Shown: piece by piece, positions 1 through 6,191 of the stretch
How the letters are laid out: each line of letters opens with the position of its first letter
Numbering within the stretch: position 1 is the first letter of the stretch
NCBI GenBank assembly: GCA_934180065.1
Contig: CAKPRA010000053.1
Span: forward strand, 1 to 8,677
DNA: 8,677 bases
Origin: an uncultured Clostridia bacterium
Lineage (GTDB): Bacteria; Bacillota; Clostridia; TANB77; CAG-508
Reading direction: 5' to 3'
The notes under the pieces: model-generated
The model's database searches: none
What the model saw: the letters and a program-made list of their open reading frames with translations, nothing else
What the model was told of the DNA's origin: nothing
Made by a program: the position numbers and the translations under genes

Positions 1-67
1 CACACTACTTTGTACGGGCGACCAGCAAGTCACGCATTTTTAATATATATATTCACATTTCCGGTCT
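1..67. repeat. 67-bp direct repeat, copy 1
   Basis: This block matches 164-230 at 65 of 67 positions. The only differences are two adjacent bases in the T/A-rich stretch after GTCACGCAT. It contains a GC-rich core (GTACGGGCGACCAGCAAGTC) that stands out from the AT-rich surroundings, then an AT dinucleotide run and a terminal TTTCCGGTCT. The first base of the window is the first base of the repeat, so the true left boundary and any further copies are unseen. No reading frame runs through it. It may belong to a tandemly repeated structured RNA; that is inference. Confidence 0.9.
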
Positions 68-163
68 ATTATAGTAAGTTTATATATAAAAAGTACGTGC
101 AGCTTGGGAGCTTTTAAATAAAATCTTAATACCTCCAAACTTAAACGAGGGCACTACAACTCT

Positions 164-230
164 CACACTACTTTGTACGGGCGACCAGCAAGTCACGCAT
201 TTTATATATATATATTCACATTTCCGGTCT
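164..230. repeat. 67-bp direct repeat, copy 2
   Basis: This is the second copy of the block at 1-67, giving a repeat period of 163 bp. It ends 23 bp from the stop codon of the lipid kinase gene. Read on the minus strand it begins AGACCGG and contains GTGAC, a six-base loop, then GTCGC. That five-pair stem needs a G-U wobble, which exists only in the minus-strand RNA. GACCGG and CTGGTC in the same block form a competing helix that also has a wobble only on that strand. Both hint that any transcript is in the minus direction, possibly as read-through from the kinase gene. Confidence 0.9.
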
Positions 231-253
231 AAAAACATTGAATACAAAACGCA

Positions 254-628
254 TCAAACTGCAAATATCGACATTATTTTCGGAATAAATATTATTCCCC
301 CTATTATAGCAACATTAATAGCTAAAACAAGCACTGCACCAGCAGATATATCTTTAGCTTTTCCAGCCATATCATTTTTCTCCCTAGTATACATATCTAC
401 AACAGTTTCAATTGCAGTATTCATAAGCTCTGCAAAAAGCATTAATCCAACTGATAATATACATATAATCCATTCAGGAAAACTTATTTTAAATACAAAT
501 CCCAATATAATTACAATTATTGCTACAAAAATATCAAAAACTAAATTTTTCTCAGTTTTAATTGCCTGTCCTATTCCCTTAATAGCACATAAAAATGCAT
601 TCTTACTTTTTTCGTTTTCTAATTTCAT
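254..628 (-). CDS. dgkA: DgkA-type lipid kinase (undecaprenol/diacylglycerol kinase)
   Basis: The product is a 124-residue integral membrane kinase that phosphorylates undecaprenol or diacylglycerol with ATP. In Gram-positive bacteria this family mainly recycles undecaprenol for cell-wall synthesis. Three hydrophobic helices lie at about residues 31-48, 52-75 and 96-118. The family signature AELMNTAIETVVD is at 66-78, with the catalytic glutamate region and metal-binding residues, and KAKDISAGAVL at 91-100 opens the third helix. The length is normal for the family. The start has GGAAGGAT about 11 bases upstream. The gene is last in a cluster, 54 bp after the acyl-CoA synthetase, and probably shares its transcript. 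No classic terminator follows; the 67-bp repeat array begins 23 bp downstream. Family assignment is firm. The choice between undecaprenol and diacylglycerol as substrate is inferred from Gram-positive relatives. Confidence 0.93.
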   Translation of the reverse strand: MKLENEKSKNAFLCAIKGIGQAIKTEKNLVFDIFVAIIVIILGFVFKISFPEWIICILSVGLMLFAELMNTAIETVVDMYTREKNDMAGKAKDISAGAVLVLAINVAIIGGIIFIPKIMSIFAV

Positions 629-682
629 ATTAAAGATCCTTCCATAGATTAATTACTAGTTAATATTTAAATTTCTAAACTT

Positions 683-2527
683 TTACACATCTTTTTGAAT
701 TTCTTTATATCTTTTTATCTTCATAGTTGTAGTCATTTCAAAGTCGTCTTTCTTTATTTCTAATTTTTTAATTGCTTTATATGAGGTAACTTCTTTGTTT
801 ACTTCTTTTACGATTTTCCATATTATATCATATACTTCCTCATCAGAAACATCATCTTTACCTAATTTTTCTTGAATTTCTTTAATATTTGGTAAAACCC
901 TTGCAGTAATTACAAGTTCCTTGCTACCCTCTTGAGATTTACCATATACAAGACATTCTTTTACTTCAAGATATTTTTTCAATAAACCTTCAATTTCCTC
1001 TGGATAAATATTTTTTCCATTTTGAGTAACAATTACATTTTTACTTCTACCAGTTATATACAAGAAACCTTCTTTATCTAGATATCCTACATCTCCAGAA
1101 TTAAACCAACCATCTTCTGTAACAACTTCTCTGGTTGCTTCTTCATCTTCATAATATCCAATCATCAAAGTATCACTTTTTATAAATACTTCACCTTCAC
1201 CTTTTTCATTTGGATTTTTAATTTTTATTTCAGCACAATTAACAGCTTTACCTGCAGATCCTATTTTGGGTTCGTAATCTGGTGTTAATGCTGAAATAGG
1301 GGCTGTTTCTGTAAGTCCATAACCTTGTAAAAATGTAATTCCTATATCTTGAACCCATTTTCCAATTTTCGGATCAACTGGAGCTGCTGCGGAAACTATA
1401 ATTCTTAATTTTCCACCAAAATTATCTAAAATCTCCTTAAATACCTTACGTTTAACATCAACGCCTATTGTTTTTAAAGCATTTGTAACATGTATCATTG
1501 AATTTACAATAGCAGTTTTACCGCTCTTTTCAATTGATTTATTTACATTTTTATGTATATTTTCAACCAAGATTGGAACACATAATATAGCTGTTGGTTT
1601 TGATTCTTTCATATTTGGTAAAATATACTTTAAACCTTCACAAACTGCAATAGAAGCACCCATAGCAAATGGATATAAGAATCCAATTGTTGACTCATAT
1701 GAATGATGTAATGGCAAAACTGAAAATAATCTATCTGTAGGTCTTAAATCAACATATGCTGTACAAGCATTAATATTTGATGCTAAATTTTTATTATTCA
1801 ACATAACACCTTTTGATTGAGAAGTTGTTCCAGATGTAAAAAATAGTATTTTGAATTCTTCTGGATCAATCTCAATATTTTCAAATGTATTATCACCTTT
1901 TTCAACTATTTTCTTACCTTCTTGTAAAACATGATTAAAACCAACATCTCTTCCCTTTACTTTATTATCAGAATTCATCTCAATAAAATATTTAACCATA
2001 GGTACATTATCTTTAACTTTGTCTATATATTCTTTTCTTTTGGTAGAATAAATTACTGCACTAGCTCTTGATCTTTTAATTAAATTTTCAATCTCGTTAA
2101 CAGGAAGCTCTTTATCTATTGGAACAGCAATTCCTGCCCCACATAGTAATGTCATATAAGACACATACCAATCATAAGTTGTTTCACTTATAATAATGAT
2201 TCTTTCATCTTTTAAATTTAAATATTTTATAAGACCTGTTCCAAAATTAATTACGTCATTTCCAAAATCTCTATATGTAAATTCTGTATATGGAGATTTA
2301 TGATCTTTCTTTTCTAAAATTAAAGTATTGTCAGGAAATTTTTCCATACTATTTTTAAATACTTCTTTTATTGTTTTAAAAGTTGTTGCTTCATATTGTT
2401 TTTTGTCTTTTTTAATTTTCTCTGATTTTTCCTTTTCTTTTTCTAAATTAATATTTTCAACATTTTCCATTTCTTTAAATTTAAATTTTGGAAATTTAAA
2501 TTTTGGTATCTTTAAATCTAGTCCCAT
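683..2527 (-). CDS. Long-chain acyl-CoA synthetase (AMP-forming, ANL superfamily)
   Basis: This 614-residue adenylate-forming enzyme probably activates fatty acids with ATP and CoA to give acyl-CoA. Visible core motifs are the P-loop TSGTTSQSKG (231-240), GYGLTETAP (402-410), the ribose-binding SGDVG with TGR (477-494), NGKNIYPEEIE (503-513) and the C-terminal TTTMKIKR with the likely catalytic lysine K603. This TMK form of the last motif is typical of long-chain FACL enzymes. Residues 1-48 form an extra lysine-rich leader beginning with a repeated PKFKF unit and continuing as a charged helix; it may touch the membrane. AAAGGAAAAG precedes the start. The gene lies 48 bp after the Rsm22-like gene and 54 bp before the lipid kinase, consistent with an operon. 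O-acyl or other carboxylate substrates remain possible. Confidence 0.9.
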   Translation of the reverse strand: MGLDLKIPKFKFPKFKFKEMENVENINLEKEKEKSEKIKKDKKQYEATTFKTIKEVFKNSMEKFPDNTLILEKKDHKSPYTEFTYRDFGNDVINFGTGLIKYLNLKDERIIIISETTYDWYVSYMTLLCGAGIAVPIDKELPVNEIENLIKRSRASAVIYSTKRKEYIDKVKDNVPMVKYFIEMNSDNKVKGRDVGFNHVLQEGKKIVEKGDNTFENIEIDPEEFKILFFTSGTTSQSKGVMLNNKNLASNINACTAYVDLRPTDRLFSVLPLHHSYESTIGFLYPFAMGASIAVCEGLKYILPNMKESKPTAILCVPILVENIHKNVNKSIEKSGKTAIVNSMIHVTNALKTIGVDVKRKVFKEILDNFGGKLRIIVSAAAPVDPKIGKWVQDIGITFLQGYGLTETAPISALTPDYEPKIGSAGKAVNCAEIKIKNPNEKGEGEVFIKSDTLMIGYYEDEEATREVVTEDGWFNSGDVGYLDKEGFLYITGRSKNVIVTQNGKNIYPEEIEGLLKKYLEVKECLVYGKSQEGSKELVITARVLPNIKEIQEKLGKDDVSDEEVYDIIWKIVKEVNKEVTSYKAIKKLEIKKDDFEMTTTMKIKRYKEIQKDV

Positions 2528-2575
2528 TTTCTTTTCCTTTCTCAGATCTTATATGACCTTAATTCTATATTCTAA

Positions 2576-3544
2576 TTAATTATTGAGATTTAAGCTATCA
2601 CCTGTTGATTTTTTCTTTGCTTCTTTATATAAAATGCCATTTTTCTTAGAAATTTTAACATTTTTTATGCCATCTTTAGTACATATTTTATATTCAGAAA
2701 AACCCTTATTTATAATTGGGTGTCTTAATATTCTATTATCTACTTTATATACTTTTTTTCTTGAAAATGCAACATATGAAAACTTTTCATCTTCAAAAGG
2801 TGATTGGCCATCTTTTAACATTTTATGAACTTTGCTTCTTTGAATTCTACAAGAAAAATTACACCAATCATTTTTTCCTATAGGACACTCTAATTCATGT
2901 GAACAAGGAGCAATTAAATTTGCTTTTTCATTTATAAGTTTCTTTCTAATTTCCAAAATATTAGAAAAACCTTTAGGAGTTCCAGGTTCAATAATTATTA
3001 GAACTTCATTTGTAGCATTCCAGATTTTTTCCAGAACTTTCTGTATATGCTCTTTTGGTAATTCATTTATCATATATGAAATTATTACTAAATCATATTT
3101 ATTATCTAACTGATCTTTTAATACATCAAATTGTTTCCAATTTACTATTTTTTCTAATTCAGAATTACACATAAGTTTTTTTCCAATATTTATCATCTCT
3201 TGCTCTCTTTCAAGACATAAAAAATTCTTTGGACCTAATTTATCAAATACAGCCCATGTGCCAGCACCAGTTCCTGCTCCCACATCTAATACTGTATTAA
3301 TTTCAAAATCATTTAGTTCAAAAATTTTTTCAATAACACTTGCAACAGACTCATATGTTGCAGGCATTCTTGAAAGTGCATAAGCAATAGCTTCATTAGA
3401 TTTTGTAACTAATCTAATTCCATTATTATCATTAGCTCTATATTTTTTGCTTATTTCCTTTGCTTTTTGGTTTATATCATCAAAGGAAACATTTTCATTT
3501 AATAACTTATCTAAAGCATTTATTAATTCACTTGAAAAAGCCAT
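2576..3544 (-). CDS. Rsm22/METTL17-like SAM-dependent methyltransferase family protein
   Basis: The product is 322 residues, counted from the chosen start. It has a Rossmann SAM-binding motif DVGAGTG (87-93), then a cysteine cluster C214-x5-C220-x7-C228 inside a CSHELECP...WCNF stretch, and a further C288. This is the pattern of Rsm22/METTL17 proteins, whose mitochondrial members carry a 4Fe-4S cluster and assist small ribosomal subunit assembly. The C-terminal ILYKEAKKKSTGD also fits the family's closing motif. A role in ribosome or rRNA handling is inferred. A longer frame starts at an ATG four codons upstream (3556), but that codon has no ribosome site and coincides with the predicted transcription start. 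GAGGTG sits just before 3544, so the shorter start is chosen. It is first in the cluster with the acyl-CoA synthetase and DgkA. Confidence 0.85.
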   Translation of the reverse strand: MAFSSELINALDKLLNENVSFDDINQKAKEISKKYRANDNNGIRLVTKSNEAIAYALSRMPATYESVASVIEKIFELNDFEINTVLDVGAGTGAGTWAVFDKLGPKNFLCLEREQEMINIGKKLMCNSELEKIVNWKQFDVLKDQLDNKYDLVIISYMINELPKEHIQKVLEKIWNATNEVLIIIEPGTPKGFSNILEIRKKLINEKANLIAPCSHELECPIGKNDWCNFSCRIQRSKVHKMLKDGQSPFEDEKFSYVAFSRKKVYKVDNRILRHPIINKGFSEYKICTKDGIKNVKISKKNGILYKEAKKKSTGDSLNLNN

Positions 3545-3548
3545 TTCA

Positions 3549-3554
3549 CACCTC
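3549..3554 (-). promoter_or_regulatory. Ribosome binding site deciding the Rsm22-like start
   Basis: GAGGTG lies four bases before the ATG at 3542-3544. It overlaps the alternative upstream ATG (3554-3556), which has no purine-rich site of its own. This fixes the start at 3544. Confidence 0.7.
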
Positions 3555-3562
3555 ATTTTGAA

Positions 3563-3591
3563 ATTTTAGCATATATCTATTTTTCCATCAA
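3563..3591 (-). promoter_or_regulatory. Sigma-A promoter for the Rsm22-like / acyl-CoA synthetase / dgkA cluster
   Basis: On the minus strand a -35 TTGATG (3586-3591) and a -10 TAAAAT (3563-3568) are separated by 17 bases. A TG one base upstream of the -10 gives an extended -10. Transcription would start near 3556, leaving a leader of about 12 bases. This supports the downstream start codon of the first gene. A short tandem ACCATCAA repeat overlaps the -35. Confidence 0.6.
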
Positions 3592-3638
3592 ACCATCAAA
3601 CTTTACATAATTAAAATTTGCAATGTTTGGGCGTAGCC

Positions 3639-3805
3639 TTTTTTATATAATAGGAAATATATATTTTTTATATAGTATATAATTTCAACATCACTCACAA
3701 GTAAAATTATACTCATATATTAAAATTTCCTTTGAAAATAAAATATTTATTTCCACTTTGAGTTGCGAAACTTAAAGTTTTATATTATTTCCTATCATAT
3801 AAAAA
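3639..3805. repeat. MITE-like palindromic element, copy A
   Basis: The ends form a 19-bp inverted repeat: TTTTTATATAATAGGAAAT at 3640-3658, and its complement at 3787-3805 with one mismatch. Inside, GGAAATATATATTTT is mirrored by AAAATAAAATATTTATTTCC ending at 3754, so palindromes are nested. Two blocks are shared with copy B near 6000: 3649-3672 (23 of 24 identical) and 3699-3731 (29 of 33 identical). No protein is encoded. With the promoter and terminator on either side, it fills most of the 325-bp gap between the methyltransferase gene and the small membrane protein gene. Confidence 0.65.
3755..3778. other. 10-bp hairpin with GCGA tetraloop inside element A
   Basis: ACTTTGAGTT pairs with AACTTAAAGT across a GCGA loop, using one G-T wobble. 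On the plus strand the loop is of the stable GNRA class and is followed by TTTTATATTATTT, but no plus-strand gene ends here. It may act as a folded nucleic-acid signal of the repeat rather than a gene terminator. Confidence 0.5.
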
Positions 3806-3842
3806 TACTTAAAACATCAAATAATTTTGACATTTTAAGTAT
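3795..3842 (-). terminator. Terminator of the small membrane protein gene
   Basis: ATACTTAAAA (3805-3814) and TTTTAAGTAT (3833-3842) form a perfect 10-bp stem. The interior can add TCAAA/TTTGA around a TAAT loop. On the minus strand it is followed by TTTTTATATG. It lies 27 bp after the stop codon of the DUF4190-like gene. The stem is AT-rich, so efficiency is uncertain. Its T-tract is the terminal inverted repeat of element A. Confidence 0.6.
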
Positions 3843-3869
3843 CTTTATTAAAAATCCTATTTTATAAAA

Positions 3870-4166
3870 TTAAAATTTATACCAATCAGGTATCATAAAT
3901 AAATCTGCACTAAATACACCTAATGTTATATATAAAATTATTGTGATAAAAATACTTATGCTTCCAATTACCAAACCTGCTATACCAATTTTATTTTTCT
4001 TTTCAAAAATAATACTTAATATTCCAAAAGTTACTGATAAAACCGCAAAAACAATTGAAATAATTATAAAACACATTGTTACAATTGATAAAATTCCTAA
4101 TACTAAAGATGCAACACCTAATGCAATTCTTGTTTTTTCTTGATTATTAATATTATTATTTTCCAT
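3870..4166 (-). CDS. Small membrane protein, DUF4190-like
   Basis: This 98-residue protein has a polar, asparagine-rich head (residues 1-13). Long hydrophobic stretches follow at about 15-37, 37-53 and 58-84, separated by a short EKKNK loop. The ALGVASLVLGILSI stretch and the GIAGLVIGSISI repeat match the usual DUF4190 pattern, a family of small bacterial membrane proteins with no established function. GGGAGGAT lies eight bases before the ATG. The gene stands alone, with its own strong promoter, a dyad in the leader and a hairpin terminator, so it is probably regulated independently. No catalytic motif is visible and no function should be assigned. Confidence 0.8.
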   Translation of the reverse strand: MENNNINNQEKTRIALGVASLVLGILSIVTMCFIIISIVFAVLSVTFGILSIIFEKKNKIGIAGLVIGSISIFITIILYITLGVFSADLFMIPDWYKF

Positions 4167-4190
4167 AAAAATATCCTCCCTTATTAATTG

Positions 4191-4230
4191 ATTTTACATA
4201 TTATATCTCTATATTTCTATTATGTAAAAT
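4191..4230 (-). promoter_or_regulatory. Leader dyad upstream of the small membrane protein gene
   Basis: ATTTTACATA (4191-4200) and TATGTAAAAT (4221-4230) form a perfect 10-bp inverted repeat with a 20-base centre. It lies between the predicted transcription start (about 4235) and the ribosome binding site. It could be an mRNA hairpin or a repressor operator. Nothing in the sequence decides between them. Confidence 0.5.
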
Positions 4231-4241
4231 TCATCATACAA

Positions 4242-4271
4242 ATTATACTAAATTTTAACTATTTTTGTCAA
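4242..4271 (-). promoter_or_regulatory. Consensus sigma-A promoter for the small membrane protein gene
   Basis: The minus strand carries TTGACA (4266-4271), 18 bases, then TATAAT (4242-4247). Both hexamers are exact consensus, so this should be a strong vegetative promoter. The predicted leader is about 68 bases and contains the 10-bp dyad. Confidence 0.75.
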
Positions 4272-4288
4272 ATACAATAAATCTTGCC

Positions 4289-4318
4289 CTTTATGCTGCT
4301 ACCTATATCAGTATAAAG
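4289..4318. other. Imperfect inverted repeat after the helicase gene
   Basis: CTTTATGCTG (4289-4298) pairs with CAGTATAAAG (4309-4318), allowing one G-T pair, around a 10-base loop. It lies 57 bp beyond the helicase stop codon and upstream of the next gene's -35. No clear T-tract follows on the minus strand, so it is at best a weak terminator or RNA 3'-end hairpin. Confidence 0.4.
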
Positions 4319-4374
4319 TATTGATATTGTATTGATTTTATTGTTAAAATTCGTATTCAGAGCTTATTAATTAT

Positions 4375-5934
4375 TTATTTTTTAGCTATTTCTATATTAA
4401 CTTTCTTTCCTTTTATTGTATTTCCATTCATTATAGATAAAAGCTCATCTACATAAATTTCTGGAACTTCAACAAAAGAAAATTTGTCCATTATATTTAT
4501 TTTTCCAATATCTCTACCTGATATAGCAGTATTTGAAGAAATACTTCCAATAATATCTTTAGCCATTATTTTATCTTTTTTCCCTAAGCTAAAAAATAAT
4601 TTTACACAACCATTTTCATCAGTTTCATAGCTTTCATTTTTCTTATCATCAACTAATCTATTATTTATAAATGAAAATAATGCTCTAGCAACATCCTTCA
4701 AATTCAAGTTTTCATCAGATAAAAACTCCTCAAAAACTTTTGAATCTGTAAACTCTTTATTATTAATACAATTTTTAATTCTTTCTATTAATTCAGAATC
4801 CTTAATTTTATTAATTTCAGTTACTGTTGGAATGTTTTCATATCTAATATTTGTTTTTGCGTATTGTTCAATTTCCTTAATCTTATTCTTTTCTTTTCCA
4901 ACCACATAAGTTACAGCTTTTCCAATATTTTTATTTCTACCAGTTCTTCCTATTCTATGTACATAATATTCATTTTCTTGTGGAATATCGTAATTAATAA
5001 CTAAATCCAAATTTGCAATATCAATTCCTCTTGCAGCAACATCTGTCGCAATTAAAATTTTGATATCTCCATTTTTAAATTTTTTAATAGTTCTATCTCT
5101 CTGATCTTGTTTTATATCTCCATGTATTACATCAACATTATATTTATGTCTTTTCAAATAATCAAATAACTGATCCACTTTTTTCTTAGTATTACAAAAA
5201 ACAATTAGTTTTTCTGGTTTATACAAGTCAATAATTCTAGTTGTTATTTCATCTTTCATGCTGTTTTTAGTTTGAAAAGCTATTTGATCAATATTTTCTA
5301 CAGTTAGCTCTTTTGCCTTTATTTTAATCTTTTTAGGATTTTTAAGATATTTTTTTGTAATAGCCAATATCTTCTCATTCATTGTAGCTGAAAACAACAA
5401 TGTTTGTCTTTCCTCAGGAACTTGCTCCAATATTGTTTCAATATCTTCTCTAAATCCCATATTAAGCATTTCATCAGCCTCATCTAAAATAACCATTTTA
5501 ACATTTGAAAGTTTTAAAGTCTTTTTTCTCATATGATCCATTATTCTACCAGGAGTTCCAACTACAATTTGAACACCTTTTCTTAATGGGATAATTTGCT
5601 TTTCAATTGATTGACCACCATATACAGTTAACAATTTAATATTTTCCATATATTTAGTAAATTTTCTAAGTTCATCTGTTATCTGACAAGCAAGCTCTCT
5701 TGTTGGTGCTAAAATTAATACTTGTGTTTTTTTATTTTTAATATCAATATTTTCAATTGCAGGTATTCCAAAAGTCGCTGTCTTTCCTGTACCGGTTTGA
5801 GATAAACCAATTATATCAAATCCCGCTTGTATTTCAGGAATTGCTTTTTGTTGTATTTCAGTTGTTTCTGTATATCCTATATCCTCCAAAGCTCTAAGTA
5901 TTTTTTCTGATAAATTTAATTCACAAAATTTCAT
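4375..5934 (-). CDS. DEAD-box ATP-dependent RNA helicase with DbpA-like RNA-binding domain
   Basis: The product is a 519-residue RNA helicase that unwinds short RNA duplexes with ATP, probably in ribosome assembly or mRNA turnover. From the chosen start the motifs are: F3 and Q28 of the Q motif, SQTGTGKT (45-52), PTRELA (77-82), GG (106-107), TPGR (127-130), DEAD (151-154), SAT (182-184), ATDVAARGID (296-305) and HRIGRTGR (326-333). Residues from about 445 to the end match the DbpA-type RNA-binding fold that closes CsdA/DeaD and DbpA-like helicases. In frame, a GTG lies 15 codons upstream, but only the ATG at 5934 has a ribosome site (AAAGGGAG, five bases away), and family proteins begin with MKFxELNLS. 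CshA/DeaD-like is the best comparison; the exact orthologue is unclear. Confidence 0.95.
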   Translation of the reverse strand: MKFCELNLSEKILRALEDIGYTETTEIQQKAIPEIQAGFDIIGLSQTGTGKTATFGIPAIENIDIKNKKTQVLILAPTRELACQITDELRKFTKYMENIKLLTVYGGQSIEKQIIPLRKGVQIVVGTPGRIMDHMRKKTLKLSNVKMVILDEADEMLNMGFREDIETILEQVPEERQTLLFSATMNEKILAITKKYLKNPKKIKIKAKELTVENIDQIAFQTKNSMKDEITTRIIDLYKPEKLIVFCNTKKKVDQLFDYLKRHKYNVDVIHGDIKQDQRDRTIKKFKNGDIKILIATDVAARGIDIANLDLVINYDIPQENEYYVHRIGRTGRNKNIGKAVTYVVGKEKNKIKEIEQYAKTNIRYENIPTVTEINKIKDSELIERIKNCINNKEFTDSKVFEEFLSDENLNLKDVARALFSFINNRLVDDKKNESYETDENGCVKLFFSLGKKDKIMAKDIIGSISSNTAISGRDIGKINIMDKFSFVEVPEIYVDELLSIMNGNTIKGKKVNIEIAKK

Positions 5935-5939
5935 AATAT

Positions 5940-5947
5940 CTCCCTTT
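5940..5947 (-). promoter_or_regulatory. Ribosome binding site deciding the helicase start
   Basis: AAAGGGAG sits five bases before the ATG at 5932-5934. The longer frame starting with GTG at 5979 lacks such a site and adds residues not seen before the Q motif in this family. Confidence 0.75.
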
Positions 5948-5980
5948 ATTTTCATTTTATATAACATATGTTTTGGCACA

Positions 5981-6079
5981 TTTTATTAATAGGAAATACA
6001 TATTTTTTATACAATATATTAAATATTTCTACAAAGTAAAATTATCTCCATATATTAAACTTTCCTACTATATAAAAAA
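5981..6079. repeat. MITE-like palindromic element, copy B
   Basis: This is a shorter relative of the element at 3639-3805. TAATAGGAAA (5987-5996) is mirrored by TTTCCTACTA (6061-6070). The right end continues as TATAAAAAA, matching the A/T tail of copy A. Shared blocks are 5988-6011 and 6034-6066. It sits between the helicase start and the terminator of the MYG1-family gene, and its right edge supplies the T-tract of that terminator. No coding capacity is seen. Confidence 0.6.
6006..6034 (-). promoter_or_regulatory. Possible helicase promoter inside element B
   Basis: The minus strand has TTGTAG (6029-6034), 17 bases, then TATAAA (6006-6011), giving a leader of about 65 bases. The -10 lies in a block shared with element A, but the equivalent -35 in A is poor. 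Match is moderate and AT-richness makes chance hits likely. Confidence 0.3.
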
Positions 6080-6120
6080 TTGGTTTAAAACAAAGTAAAA
6101 ATTGTTTTAAACCAATTTTT
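6070..6120 (-). terminator. Terminator of the MYG1-family gene
   Basis: AAAAATTGGTTTAAAACAA (6075-6093) and its exact complement at 6102-6120 form a 19-bp stem with an eight-base loop. On the minus strand TTTTTATATA follows, closing the MYG1-family transcript 72 bp after its stop codon. The plus strand also ends in a T run, so it could work in both directions. Confidence 0.8.
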
Positions 6121-6191
6121 AATTATCTCAAAACTTCATAGAATTAAGTATATCACTTTTTACATATTATGTAAATACTTTTTTCTAACTT

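Larger units (their letters stand above)
1..230 (-). other. Candidate tandem structured RNA region
   Basis: Between the two 67-bp copies lies a 96-bp spacer whose complementary segments abut. GTACGTGC (93-100) pairs with GCACTAC (151-157), with one bulged base. AGCT (101-104) pairs with AGCT (109-112), starting immediately at the end of the first arm. CCTC (132-135) pairs with GAGG (147-150), ending immediately before the second arm. This is a compact three-way junction without loose bases at two of its three joins. AAAGTA/TACTTT can extend the pairing into the repeat. On the minus strand a TATAAT (68-73) touches the edge of copy 1, but no good -35 accompanies it. I do not recognise a named RNA family. 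It could also be a non-transcribed palindromic repeat. Confidence 0.4.

Noticed and set aside
1..230. CRISPR array
   Set aside because: The repeats are 67 bp with a 96-bp interval, only two copies are present, and the interval is itself structured. No cas gene is nearby.
2328..2579. Plus-strand open frames of about 80 residues opposite the acyl-CoA synthetase and Rsm22-like genes, and similar ones at 2583-2828 and 3943-4143
   Set aside because: They are Phe/Ser/Leu-rich or Ile/Lys-rich mirror images of well-supported genes, have no convincing ribosome site, and match no family.
5935..5979. Longer helicase protein starting at GTG 5979
   Set aside because: It has no ribosome site, and the added residues precede a normal family start that has a strong site at 5940-5947.
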